Part shown: piece after piece, positions 1 to 5,970 of the stretch
Position numbering within the stretch: position 1 is the stretch's first letter
Layout of the letters: every line of letters starts with the position of its first letter
Assembly (NCBI GenBank): GCA_022615805.1
Contig: JAKEGO010000064.1
Location: 1-11,961, forward strand
Reading direction: 5' to 3'
Length of the DNA: 11,961 nucleotides
From: Thermoplasmata archaeon
GTDB lineage: Archaea; Thermoplasmatota; JAKEGO01
The notes under the pieces: generated by a model
Told to the model about the DNA's origin: nothing
Database searches by the model: none
The model's input: the letters and a program-made list of their open reading frames with translations, nothing else
Translations under genes and position numbers: made by a program

Positions 1-43
1 AGGGGCCTGGGGACATTGGTCCTGCCGCGCGGGATTTGTATTC

Positions 44-85
44 GATGATATCATCATCATACGCTCTATATAAGGATATCCGCGG
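44..85 (+). promoter_or_regulatory. Putative TATA-box promoter flanked by palindromes
   Basis: A TATA-like element (CTCTATATAAG) lies at 63-73. A perfect 12-base palindrome GATGATATCATC (44-55) sits just upstream of it. A second palindrome, GGATATCC (74-81), runs into CCGCGG (80-85), where transcription would be about to start. Palindromes on both sides of an archaeal TATA box suggest regulator sites. No credible protein gene follows, so the product would be a non-coding transcript entering the tandem-repeat region. The TATA match is seen; promoter activity is inferred. Confidence 0.4.
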
Positions 86-186
86 ATGATGAAGTTCCCC
101 TGTCCGGGGTCAACGAACGGGGGTGCATGTAAAGCAACTACATCACGTATCCTAAGGCCGCTTGGAAGTCCGAAATCACGCGTCTT

Positions 187-221
187 CCCCTTGGGTTCCG
201 AACCCTTTTGGGGTCGACCCC
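187..221. other. GC-rich hairpin and overlapping palindrome
   Basis: CCCC (187-190) can pair with GGGG (210-213) around an inner stem GGGTT (193-197) / AACCC (201-205) with a three-base loop. The right side also forms the palindrome GGGGTCGACCCC (210-221). The structure lies between the putative promoter at 63-73 and the tandem repeats. Its role is unknown. Confidence 0.35.
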
Positions 222-272
222 CGCGAGCCCGTTCCCTTTTCCCATCAGATCCTCGCAGCCGGTCAACCGGTA

Positions 273-644
273 GGCCTGGGGATCGTATCGATGGTCACGA
301 TCCTCATTTTGGAACGAGGCTCAACCAATTGAGTCAAGGAAGACTTTGACAGGGCAAGCCTACCCGTCGTCCGACTCCGCATTGGATCCCGTCTCTCATC
401 ATAGAGCTATTGGCCTGGGAATCGTATCGATGGTCACGATTCTCATTTTGGAACGAGGCTCTACCAATTGGATCAAGGAAGACATTGACAGGGCAGGCAT
501 ACCCGTCTTCCGACTCCGCATTGGACCCCGTCTCTCATCATAGAGCTATTGGCCTGGGAATCGTATCGATGGTCACTATCGACAGCGAGGAACAAGGCTC
601 AACCAAGTGAGTCAAGGAAGACTTTGACAGGGCAGGCCTACCCG
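273..644. repeat. 139-bp tandem repeat, 2.7 copies
   Basis: Two full units (273-411 and 412-550) and a partial third (551-644) are in direct tandem with an exact 139-bp period. Units 1 and 2 differ at roughly a dozen positions. Unit 3 matches well at both ends but has a diverged block around 579-591. Each unit begins GGCCTGGG and carries GTATCGATGGTCAC, GACAGGGCA and TACCCG. The period is not a multiple of three, so consecutive copies fall in different frames and the array cannot encode a simple repeated peptide. Short open frames across it are best seen as by-products. One frame of unit 2 ends at a TAG at 541-543 and resembles the end of a phosphoribosyltransferase (see findings). Confidence 0.85.
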
Positions 645-663
645 CCTCTGAGATTGTTGGAAT

Positions 664-681
664 AAAGGGTAGTCCCTTTTT
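664..681 (+). terminator. Hairpin plus T run, probable terminator
   Basis: AAAGGG (664-669) and CCCTTT (674-679) form a perfect 6-bp stem around the loop TAGT, running directly into a T run (677-681). A second T run follows at 690-694. This is where a plus-strand transcript from the TATA-like box at 63-73 would be expected to end after crossing the tandem repeats. Confidence 0.5.
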
Positions 682-682
682 G

Positions 683-936
683 TACGTACTTTTTCTCAGA
701 TCGGAGCTTTAGTCAGAAATGAAGGACCGATGTTCGAAAAAGTACGTAAAAGGTGCGGAGGGGCCGGGGGTAAGAAACGAGGTGTCGCCCGGACGAGCGG
801 TGGATGGTCCGTCGCCGGACGGGGTGTAGCCCAAAGGCCCCTCCTCGGATGCTGGTTAGAGGTTTCGGAGAGATTACGCCCGCCCGTGACGCTACGGGCA
901 TGGGAGTGTCCGTGGAAACCGCGGACCTTTCTCTCC
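683..936 (-). ncRNA. Candidate structured RNA (chain of perfect stems)
   Basis: No convincing protein gene lies here, but complementary arms are frequent. There is a 13-bp perfect pair (683-695 with 736-748) enclosing a 5-bp pair (700-704 with 727-731). A 9-bp perfect pair GGAGGGGCC/GGCCCCTCC (757-765 with 836-844) encloses the hairpin GTCCG-TCGC-CGGAC (807-820). A GGAGAG/CTCTCC stem (867-872 with 931-936) encloses two further hairpins (882-899 and 908-926), forming a three-way junction. On the minus strand the block has a TATA-like sequence upstream (TTTAAATA, 975-968) and a T5 run at 741-737, so an RNA of about 205 bases starting near 943 is the best reading. I do not recognise the family. 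The stems are visible; transcription and strand are inferred. Confidence 0.4.
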
Positions 937-967
937 TCCCCCCTGCATTCCACTCTCGACCTCGATA

Positions 968-975
968 TTTAAACA
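968..975 (-). promoter_or_regulatory. TATA-like box for the candidate minus-strand RNA
   Basis: The minus strand reads TTTAAATA here, an AT-rich island in GC-rich surroundings. A start about 25 bases downstream would fall near 943, just ahead of the three-way-junction fold. The sequence is nearly symmetrical, so it could also serve plus-strand transcription into the hairpin at 981-1029. Confidence 0.3.
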
Positions 976-980
976 CATTA

Positions 981-1029
981 GAAAACATGTTACAATCGGA
1001 GCGCTAGGACCTGATTCTCCGATGTTTTC
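981..1029. other. Bulged stem-loop
   Basis: GAAAAC (981-986) pairs with GTTTTC (1024-1029), and ATCGGAG (995-1001) pairs with CTCCGAT (1017-1023), with an 8-base bulge on the left arm and a 15-base loop. It lies between the candidate RNA block and the 3' end of the permease gene. Function is unknown. Confidence 0.4.
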
Positions 1030-1060
1030 TTGAGAATTCGCCCTTCCGACCATTCGCGAT

Positions 1061-1099
1061 GAAAAAGGGGGATGCCCCGCGCACCGGGCATGCGCGGGG
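1061..1099 (-). terminator. Terminator of the TauE/SafE permease gene
   Basis: On the minus strand, 18 bases after the permease stop codon, GC-rich arms of 8 bp (1075-1082 with 1092-1099, loop of 9) are followed by C5T5 (1071-1062). A strong stem followed by a T run directly downstream of a stop codon is a convincing terminator. Archaea mainly need the T run. Confidence 0.6.
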
Positions 1100-1117
1100 C
1101 GGATCGGACATGCGTCT

Positions 1118-2266
1118 TCAACGTTTTGCGGGCCCCTGACCTTTCCGGGGACGCGCCTTCCCGGGGACCTTCGCGGTCGGGACCGAAGCGGGCTCTTCCC
1201 GCTCAGCGCAGCATGGCTTCCGGTCCATGTCGTCCGCGAACGGCTCCGAGCCGTTGGACCCTGCGTTCTCCTCGGGCTCGGCATCTTCGGCCTTCCGCGC
1301 ACCGGCTCCTGGGTCTTCCTTGCCTAGCGCCCTGAGCGCCTCCTGGCGCTCCGCCTTCACTATCTCGAGACGGTGCTGTTTCCTCATCATCCATACCGTC
1401 AGTATGATGCTTATCATCCAGAGGGCGATGATGAGCGTGAACATGTCCTTCTCCGTCTGCGTCTTCAGCCAGGGGTCGATCTCGAGGGCTTCCGGGAGGC
1501 TCGTCATGATGGTCCTGGCGTTGGTCGTGATCAGCAGGGCGCCCACGAACACACCCAGCGTGTAGGGGCTGACGCGCTTGCACGCCCATGCCGCGATCGG
1601 GGCGGCGACCACGCCACCGAGGACCAGCGGGATCGTCACCCACCACAGGAACTTCTCCAGGCCCAGCTGCCAGACGAACGTCGCCGTGATCGCCACCGTG
1701 ACGAAGAACTCGGCGAAGTTCACCGAGCCGACGACGTACCTGGGCTCCTTCCGCTCGGTCGACACCAGCGTTGTCGTGCAGACCGGACCCCACCCACCCC
1801 CGCCGAAGGCGTCCATCGCGCCACCGACGAATCCCAGCGGCATCAGGTGCGCCTTCCGGAAGTCCTTCCCGGAGAAGTGGACCTTCCTCTGGGCGGCGAA
1901 CCTCAGGAAGATGCGCACTCCCATCGCGAGGAGTATGATCGCCACGAGGGGTTTCACGAGCACCGGGTCGGCGTTGCAGAGGAAGTATGCGCCGAGGATG
2001 CCGCCGAGGACGCCGGTCCCGATAAGGGGGAAGGCGATGTCCCTCTTGATGTTCCCGAACTTGTAATGGGACACGCCCGATACGAACGTCGTGCCCATCT
2101 CCGCCGTATGGACGGAGGCCGACACCACCGCGGGCGCCAGCCCTGCGGTTATCAGGAAGGAGGAGGAGGTCACCCCGTATCCCATCCCGAGCATTCCATC
2201 GATCAGTTGCACGATCATGCCGATGACGATGATAATCGCCACGGTCACAGGATTCTTCAGGTCCAT
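1118..2266 (-). CDS. TauE/SafE family sulfite/anion permease
   Basis: This is a membrane permease of the TauE/SafE family (PF01925), whose characterised members move sulfite, sulfoacetate or related small anions. The substrate here is unknown. The 382-residue protein begins directly with a hydrophobic helix and shows the family's two homologous halves. The first carries LIDGMLGMGYG followed by VSASVHTAEMGTTFVSG. The second carries GGAMDAFGGGGWGP followed by VGSVNFAEFFVT. A last membrane segment (LIIALWMISIILTVWMM) precedes a charged cytoplasmic tail of about 80 residues containing a Cys-Cys pair, longer than usual. The frame stays open up to 2482, but residues before 2278 look random. ATG 2266 is preceded by GGTGA at 5 bases; ATG 2278 is the alternative. 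A TATA-like CCTTTTAAGG (2320-2311) fits either start. A second promoter and 21-bp repeats lie further upstream (2540-2633). Confidence 0.88.
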   Translation of the reverse strand: MDLKNPVTVAIIIVIGMIVQLIDGMLGMGYGVTSSSFLITAGLAPAVVSASVHTAEMGTTFVSGVSHYKFGNIKRDIAFPLIGTGVLGGILGAYFLCNADPVLVKPLVAIILLAMGVRIFLRFAAQRKVHFSGKDFRKAHLMPLGFVGGAMDAFGGGGWGPVCTTTLVSTERKEPRYVVGSVNFAEFFVTVAITATFVWQLGLEKFLWWVTIPLVLGGVVAAPIAAWACKRVSPYTLGVFVGALLITTNARTIMTSLPEALEIDPWLKTQTEKDMFTLIIALWMISIILTVWMMRKQHRLEIVKAERQEALRALGKEDPGAGARKAEDAEPEENAGSNGSEPFADDMDRKPCCAEREEPASVPTAKVPGKARPRKGQGPAKR

Positions 2267-2310
2267 GCCATTCACCATCCTTGAGATGACCCGAACGAAG
2301 CATCGGCGCC

Positions 2311-2320
2311 CCTTAAAAGG
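2311..2320 (-). promoter_or_regulatory. Proximal TATA-like box of the permease gene
   Basis: The minus strand reads CCTTTTAAGG, placing a transcript start near 2290, about 10-25 bases ahead of the ATGs at 2278 and 2266. This supports a short start over the long frame that begins at 2482. Confidence 0.4.
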
Positions 2321-2539
2321 GGGATTGTGCGGAACGGCTGCATGGCAGGGGCCATCGCGTTCTCGATGGGGGCCCGGTCCGCGCAGGGGTCCGACCTTCG
2401 ACCACAGGAATTGCGACGGACCTCCGGATCGGAGGGGCTCACCGGATACGCGATGTCCATGCGAAGGGGCTGTCGTTCGCACGATGCAGTCCTTGGACGC
2501 GGCCTCGCTCGGGTCATCGGCAGGTCATTCACGAGGACC

Positions 2540-2550
2540 TATATAATATT
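2540..2550. promoter_or_regulatory. Strong TATA box, probably leftward
   Basis: TATATAATATT with flanking bases is one of the strongest TATA-like sequences in the window. Read leftward (AATATTATATAG, preceded by GAAACC) it would drive the permease gene with a long leader, and the four 21-bp repeats would lie immediately upstream as activator sites. Read rightward it would point into minus-strand genes with no plus-strand reading frame, so leftward is more likely. Confidence 0.45.
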
Positions 2551-2633
2551 GGTTTCAATCCAAATGGCATAGGAGTCAAACCATATTGTCGTGGTTTGCA
2601 TCCATTTTGCATTGGCTTTCAACCATTTTGATG
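2550..2633. repeat. Four degenerate 21-bp tandem repeats (putative operator array)
   Basis: Units start at 2550, 2571, 2592 and 2613 with an exact 21-bp period, two turns of B-DNA. Three of the four begin TGG-N7-CCA, a short dyad; unit 2 has AGG-N7-CCA. Units 3 and 4 share CCATTTTG. Units 1 and 3 match at 16 of 21 positions, units 3 and 4 at 15, while unit 2 is the weakest. The array abuts the TATA box at 2540-2550 in an otherwise gene-free gap between the permease and acyltransferase genes. The base composition is clearly more AT-rich than the surroundings. This looks like a set of regulator sites on one face of the helix. The rest of the gap (2279-2539 and 2634-2739) shows nothing else I can name. 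Confidence 0.65.
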
Positions 2634-2739
2634 CCTCCCCTCAGCCACTTATACGACGCATCAATGCACGTCACCCGCGCGATGCCGGTTCATCGTAGAG
2701 AACACCGTCGATAAGGGCCATCCTCAGACTGGACTGGCC

Positions 2740-3543
2740 TCAGCCCACGATGTCGATCGCTCCCGCCAACTGCAGCGCCGCCAGGACGACCGGTTGGTGG
2801 GCAAGGTAGAGCACGAGCGAGTTCCTGCCGAGGAAGGCGAGACAGCGGACGGGTGGAACGCGCGAGGCGTCGGGGGCGCGGAACCGTCTCTTCCCCCGGG
2901 GGTAGGCGCGTTGGCCGATGCAGATGCCGATGAGGACGACGCCGATCCACGGCAGGAGAGGGAAGTAGTCCACGGTCGTGAAGCCCTCCGGCCGCAGGCC
3001 GAGCCATGTTAGCCACGGCATCCCGACCCGGACCCTGGAGGCCACGATGCCGATCAGGACGAGGATGGCCCCGGTCCCGCCGGCGTACCTGCCTGTCCGA
3101 AGGAGAAGGGGGGCGGCGAGGACAGAGATCCCGACCAGGTGGAGGATGCCGAAGGCTACGAGATCGCCCGGGATGGCGAGCCAGGTCATCGCCGTGATGA
3201 CCATGGCCCATCCGAGGATGGCTGCGCCGCGGACGGCGTTCGCCCGGGTCCACCGGCGCTCCGCGATGCCGTCCGCTCCGCTCCCCGCCCTGCCCCGGGA
3301 TATCGCAATTGAAACGCCCACCAGGATGATGAAGGCCGATGCCGACAGGCGGGTGTACCAGAACCACGGGCCACCGTCGAGGTCGAGTTGCAGGTCACCG
3401 AAGTAGCAGAGGTCGAAAAGGACGTGGAACGCGACGAGGTTGACCAGCGCGGCGCCCCTCGCGGCATCGATCTCCCAGTAGCGCGGCAGCCCCTCGCGCG
3501 TCCTTGGTCCCTTCCGGATCGGCAGGACGGCATGTGGGATCAT
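2740..3543 (-). CDS. HGSNAT/DUF1624-like membrane acyltransferase
   Basis: This is a polytopic membrane protein of the DUF1624 / heparan-alpha-glucosaminide N-acetyltransferase catalytic family (PF07786). Members use acyl groups, in the animal enzyme acetyl-CoA, to modify amino sugars across a membrane. The archaeal substrate is unknown. The family signature is at residues 21-48, with RYWEIDAARG followed by FHVLFDL. About seven more hydrophobic segments follow, and near the C-terminus comes GRNSLVLYLAHQPV, the expected last-helix motif of this acyltransferase group. Length (267 residues) is normal for prokaryotic members. Its ATG overlaps the stop of the upstream nuclease gene by 4 bases (ATGA), so the two are almost certainly translated from one message. 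The function named is by family only. Confidence 0.82.
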   Translation of the reverse strand: MIPHAVLPIRKGPRTREGLPRYWEIDAARGAALVNLVAFHVLFDLCYFGDLQLDLDGGPWFWYTRLSASAFIILVGVSIAISRGRAGSGADGIAERRWTRANAVRGAAILGWAMVITAMTWLAIPGDLVAFGILHLVGISVLAAPLLLRTGRYAGGTGAILVLIGIVASRVRVGMPWLTWLGLRPEGFTTVDYFPLLPWIGVVLIGICIGQRAYPRGKRRFRAPDASRVPPVRCLAFLGRNSLVLYLAHQPVVLAALQLAGAIDIVG

Positions 3544-4427
3544 GGCGCATCCTCGTCATAGCCCATGAGGCCCTTCGGCCCGGGGCCGAGCTCCGGCCCG
3601 CAGATCTCGCGGAAGTTGCACCATCCGCAGTTGCGCCACGTGGCGCTCCTGGGGAACGCCTCGATCGGCAGGGGGACGTTCTGCTCCACGTCCGCGCAGA
3701 GAGACTCGACCTCCGCCAGTTCCTCGAATATGCGCGTGCGGAGGCGGACCGGGTCGACCTCGCCCCCCTTCACGGTCACGGCTGGCTGGTCATGGAGGGA
3801 CAGGTACTCGACAGCGCCGGTCATCCCCTCGAGGGGGATGCCGAAGACCTCGTGCGCGAAGAACATGTAGCACATCACCTGGTCGAGGTCGTCGTCGTTC
3901 GGCCGGCCTGTCTTCCAGTCGACGACCCACCACGCGCCGTCCCCTCCACGGAAGATCAGGTCGGGCTTCGCGAAGACCTTCAGCCCCTCGAACCTGAACT
4001 CGCCGAACCCCTCCGGGTCGACGACCCAGAGTGGCCTCCCTTCGGGAGGGACCGAGGCGAGGAGGCCTGGCCATGAGGTCCGGAAGTAGCCGCGCACCGC
4101 CTCCCTCACCTTATCGAGGTTCCGCTGCAGGTCGGCATCCGAGACCCCACTGCCATACCTGTCCTCGAAGAGCCGTACGTTCCTCACCATGACCTCGAAC
4201 TTCCTCTCGGCGATCGACAGGGCCTTCCCCTCGTCGGCGACCCTCCCCGTGAGCTGGAGGTCCTTTATCAGCTCCTCCAGGGTGAGGTGGACCGCGGAGC
4301 CGGCCTCCAGGGCGAGGGAGGAGAGCCTAAGGAGGTCGAGGAGGAGCGGCCGCTGGGGCCGCGCGATGAACCTCTTCCCGTAATAGCGGTACCAGTACTG
4401 ACGCTTGCACGCCCTGAGCGTCCTCAT
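3540..4427 (-). CDS. Cas4/RecB-like PD-(D/E)XK nuclease with Fe-S cysteines
   Basis: This is a predicted DNA nuclease of the PD-(D/E)XK superfamily, close to the Cas4/AddB/RecB nuclease group. Numbering from ATG 4427: the conserved His lies in GSAVH (H47), followed by the metal ligands KPD (D155) and DWKTG (D170, K172), then the Q-x3-Y motif (Q183, Y187). Four cysteines that hold a 4Fe-4S cluster in this group are present: C7 near the N-terminus and C267, C270, C276 (CX2CX5C) near the C-terminus. All catalytic residues are intact. There is no CRISPR array or cas gene nearby, so DNA repair is a likelier role than spacer acquisition. The reading frame continues upstream of ATG 4427 with family-like residues (WSFSR) but no ATG, GTG or TTG, so the true start may be near 4487 (see findings). 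It overlaps the downstream acyltransferase gene by 4 bases. Confidence 0.85.
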   Translation of the reverse strand: MRTLRACKRQYWYRYYGKRFIARPQRPLLLDLLRLSSLALEAGSAVHLTLEELIKDLQLTGRVADEGKALSIAERKFEVMVRNVRLFEDRYGSGVSDADLQRNLDKVREAVRGYFRTSWPGLLASVPPEGRPLWVVDPEGFGEFRFEGLKVFAKPDLIFRGGDGAWWVVDWKTGRPNDDDLDQVMCYMFFAHEVFGIPLEGMTGAVEYLSLHDQPAVTVKGGEVDPVRLRTRIFEELAEVESLCADVEQNVPLPIEAFPRSATWRNCGWCNFREICGPELGPGPKGLMGYDEDAP

Positions 4428-4542
4428 CCTCGAGAACGACCATCCGGGCCGCCATGTGAACCCGTACTCCTTTGCCTTGATGGATATCGCGCCTCCGTTT
4501 CATCGCTCCCCGTGGGCGGGTGGCCGTCACCTCATCCATCGA

Positions 4543-5379
4543 TCACCGTCGGGATGGAGAGGCTCGGCGGGGCACCGTGGAATGCGACTCGAGGCCTTCC
4601 TGGAACCGAGCTGCGGGACCCACGCCGCCGCCGTCGTACCACCCTCCGTCCGCCACCGCCAGGCTGCGGAGGAAGTCGAGGTAGGCATCCCCGTCGGGGA
4701 AGGACAGCGGGACGGCCGTCAGATGGCAGTTGTCGCACACGACGTACCCGGTGACGTCGAAGGTGCCCGGGACGGCGGCGTCGCCGAGCCCCGGCGGCCG
4801 GAGGTCGAGGCTCCCGCAGCGCACGCACGCGTCGATGTCCTCGAGCATCCCGACGCCTCCCGCGCCCGAGCGCTCGACGCGCCTGAACACCTCCTCGTCC
4901 GCGTCCAGGACCGCGTCCTCGGCGACCTCGTCCCTGGAGCCGAGGGCCACGCGCCTCGCGTTGATACGCGCCCTCACGCGCCCGAGGTCCTCGCGCGGAC
5001 CGACGATGACCACGGTGCCGTTCCCCGCCTGGATGTCCAGGGCGCTGCGGCCGATCAGGGTGTGCCCGACGATCAGGACGATACCGAGGCCGGGGGCGAG
5101 GACGAGCGCGATGACGGGGAAGACCAACGCCTCGAAGGCGGGGAGGCCGAGGACTATCCACGCGAGCGATAGGAGCATGAGCAGGATGTAGGGGACGAAC
5201 AGCAGGGCGACGCCCCACTTGAGCGCCGAGCGCGGGAGGCCGGGCACCCTGGACCACAGCACGGAGCGGACCGAGGCCAGGGGAATGTCGCGGGCCTCGC
5301 CCTCGCGGGCCATAAGGAGGGCATCGCCCTTGACCTCGACGGCCCAGGCGCGCATGTCGATGACGCTCTCGTCGCTCAT
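4543..5379 (-). CDS. Membrane protein with C-terminal zinc ribbon, function unknown
   Basis: I do not recognise this family. The 278-residue protein has an N-terminal soluble part (about 1-50) with a beta-rich pattern (MRAWAVEVKGDALLMA, then DIPLASVRSV) like the first half of a bacterial PH-like domain. Two long hydrophobic segments follow at about 54-78 and 82-108. Then comes a short strand-rich part (ALDIQAGNGTVVIVG) and a charged region. Four cysteines in two CXXC pairs (C185/C188 and C215/C218) form a probable zinc ribbon. The layout suggests a PH-like fold interrupted by a membrane hairpin, with the zinc ribbon in the cytoplasm. ATG 5379 is preceded by GCGAGGACA, a fair ribosome-binding site. 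It lies upstream of the nuclease and acyltransferase genes on the same strand with a gap of about 55-115 bases and may share their message. Confidence 0.75.
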   Translation of the reverse strand: MSDESVIDMRAWAVEVKGDALLMAREGEARDIPLASVRSVLWSRVPGLPRSALKWGVALLFVPYILLMLLSLAWIVLGLPAFEALVFPVIALVLAPGLGIVLIVGHTLIGRSALDIQAGNGTVVIVGPREDLGRVRARINARRVALGSRDEVAEDAVLDADEEVFRRVERSGAGGVGMLEDIDACVRCGSLDLRPPGLGDAAVPGTFDVTGYVVCDNCHLTAVPLSFPDGDAYLDFLRSLAVADGGWYDGGGVGPAARFQEGLESHSTVPRRASPSRR

Positions 5380-5393
5380 TGTCCTCGCTCCGC

Positions 5394-5412
5394 ACGCTGG
5401 ACCTGCCAGCGT
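5394..5412. promoter_or_regulatory. Inverted repeat upstream of the zinc-ribbon membrane gene
   Basis: ACGCTGG (5394-5400) and CCAGCGT (5406-5412) form a perfect 7-bp inverted repeat with a 5-base spacer, 14 bases ahead of the ATG at 5379 and after the cyclophilin stop. There is no T run after it on the minus strand, so an operator or leader hairpin is likelier than a terminator. Confidence 0.35.
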
Positions 5413-5469
5413 ATCTACATTTCTCCTTCATCGCCGTCCGTGGCGCCCGTCGGGACGGTGGCGGGATCT

Positions 5470-5931
5470 TCAGCGTATGGTCACGCTGACCATCCTGTCG
5501 CCCTGACGGATCGAATCGACGACCTCCTGGCCCTTCGTCACCTGGCCGAAGACGGTGTGAACGCCGTCCAGCCAATCGGTCGCCACGTGGGTGATGTAGA
5601 ACTGCGACCCGTTTGAGCAGGTGCCCTTGACCTTCCTGCCCGAGCCCTTTTCGTGCTGGCACGTCCCGGCATGTGCCATCGCGAGGGACCCGCGTCGGTG
5701 CCTGACGGAGGGCACGAGCTCGCAGTCGGCCTGGTAGCCCGGACCCCCGGTCCCCGTACCCTTCGGGCAGCCGGTCTGCACCATGAAGTCGTCGATCACG
5801 CGATGGAACTTCAGACCGTTGTAGAACCCTTCCCTGGCAAGCTTCACGAAGTTCTGGACCGTCTTCGGGGTCTTGTCCGCGAAGAGGTCGCAGACGATCG
5901 TTCCCTTGCTCGTCTCGATTATCGCCTGCAT
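5470..5931 (-). CDS. Cyclophilin-type peptidyl-prolyl cis-trans isomerase
   Basis: This is a cytoplasmic cyclophilin that catalyses cis-trans isomerisation of proline peptide bonds during protein folding. It has 153 residues, the length of a single catalytic domain with no signal peptide. The active-site residues are present: FHRV (R44), DDFMVQ (F49, M50, Q52), MAHAG, NGSQF (Q110, F111), W120 and H125. W120 aligns with the tryptophan of cyclosporin-sensitive cyclophilins. Between MAHAG and NGSQF is a 17-residue stretch with two cysteines and a histidine (C91, H93, C105), longer than in the human enzyme. Similar inserts are, as I recall, found in archaeal relatives. The frame is open to 6177, but ATG 5931 is chosen because it has GGAGAT just upstream and a TATA box CTATATAG at 5970-5963, with a predicted transcript start near 5940. 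Confidence 0.92.
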   Translation of the reverse strand: MQAIIETSKGTIVCDLFADKTPKTVQNFVKLAREGFYNGLKFHRVIDDFMVQTGCPKGTGTGGPGYQADCELVPSVRHRRGSLAMAHAGTCQHEKGSGRKVKGTCSNGSQFYITHVATDWLDGVHTVFGQVTKGQEVVDSIRQGDRMVSVTIR

Positions 5932-5962
5932 GACATCTCCTCGCGCCATCAAGGCCCTTGGC

Positions 5963-5970
5963 CTATATAG
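5963..5970 (-). promoter_or_regulatory. TATA box of the cyclophilin gene
   Basis: The minus strand reads CTATATAG about 32 bases ahead of ATG 5931. Transcription would start near 5940 and give a very short leader that still includes the GGAG site. Confidence 0.5.

Noticed and set aside
86..150. Box C/D guide RNA (ATGATGA at 86-92)
   Set aside because: No CTGA D box lies at a suitable distance and the spacing to the TATA box is wrong.
187..213. tRNA T-arm-like GGGTTCCGAACCC
   Set aside because: The loop does not fit the TTCRANY consensus and no acceptor, D or anticodon arms can be built around it.
86..610. Three short plus-strand open frames across the tandem repeats
   Set aside because: They have no ribosome-binding sites, their frame changes with each 139-bp copy, and their composition is not protein-like apart from the one segment discussed as a possible gene tail.
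735..945. RNase P RNA or SRP RNA
   Set aside because: The minus strand has GAGAGAAAGGTCCG, loosely like the RNase P GAGGAAAGTCC element, but the exact element and the ACAGAAA partner are missing. No SRP helix 8 sequence is seen.
2267..2482. 72-residue N-terminal extension of the permease
   Set aside because: The residues are low in hydrophobicity and random-looking, while ATG 2266 has GGTGA ahead of it and begins the first membrane helix.
2551..2633. GTTTCAATCC, similar to the ends of archaeal CRISPR repeats
   Set aside because: It occurs once, the repeat period is only 21 bp with no spacers, and no cas genes are near. The Cas4-like nuclease is not evidence on its own.
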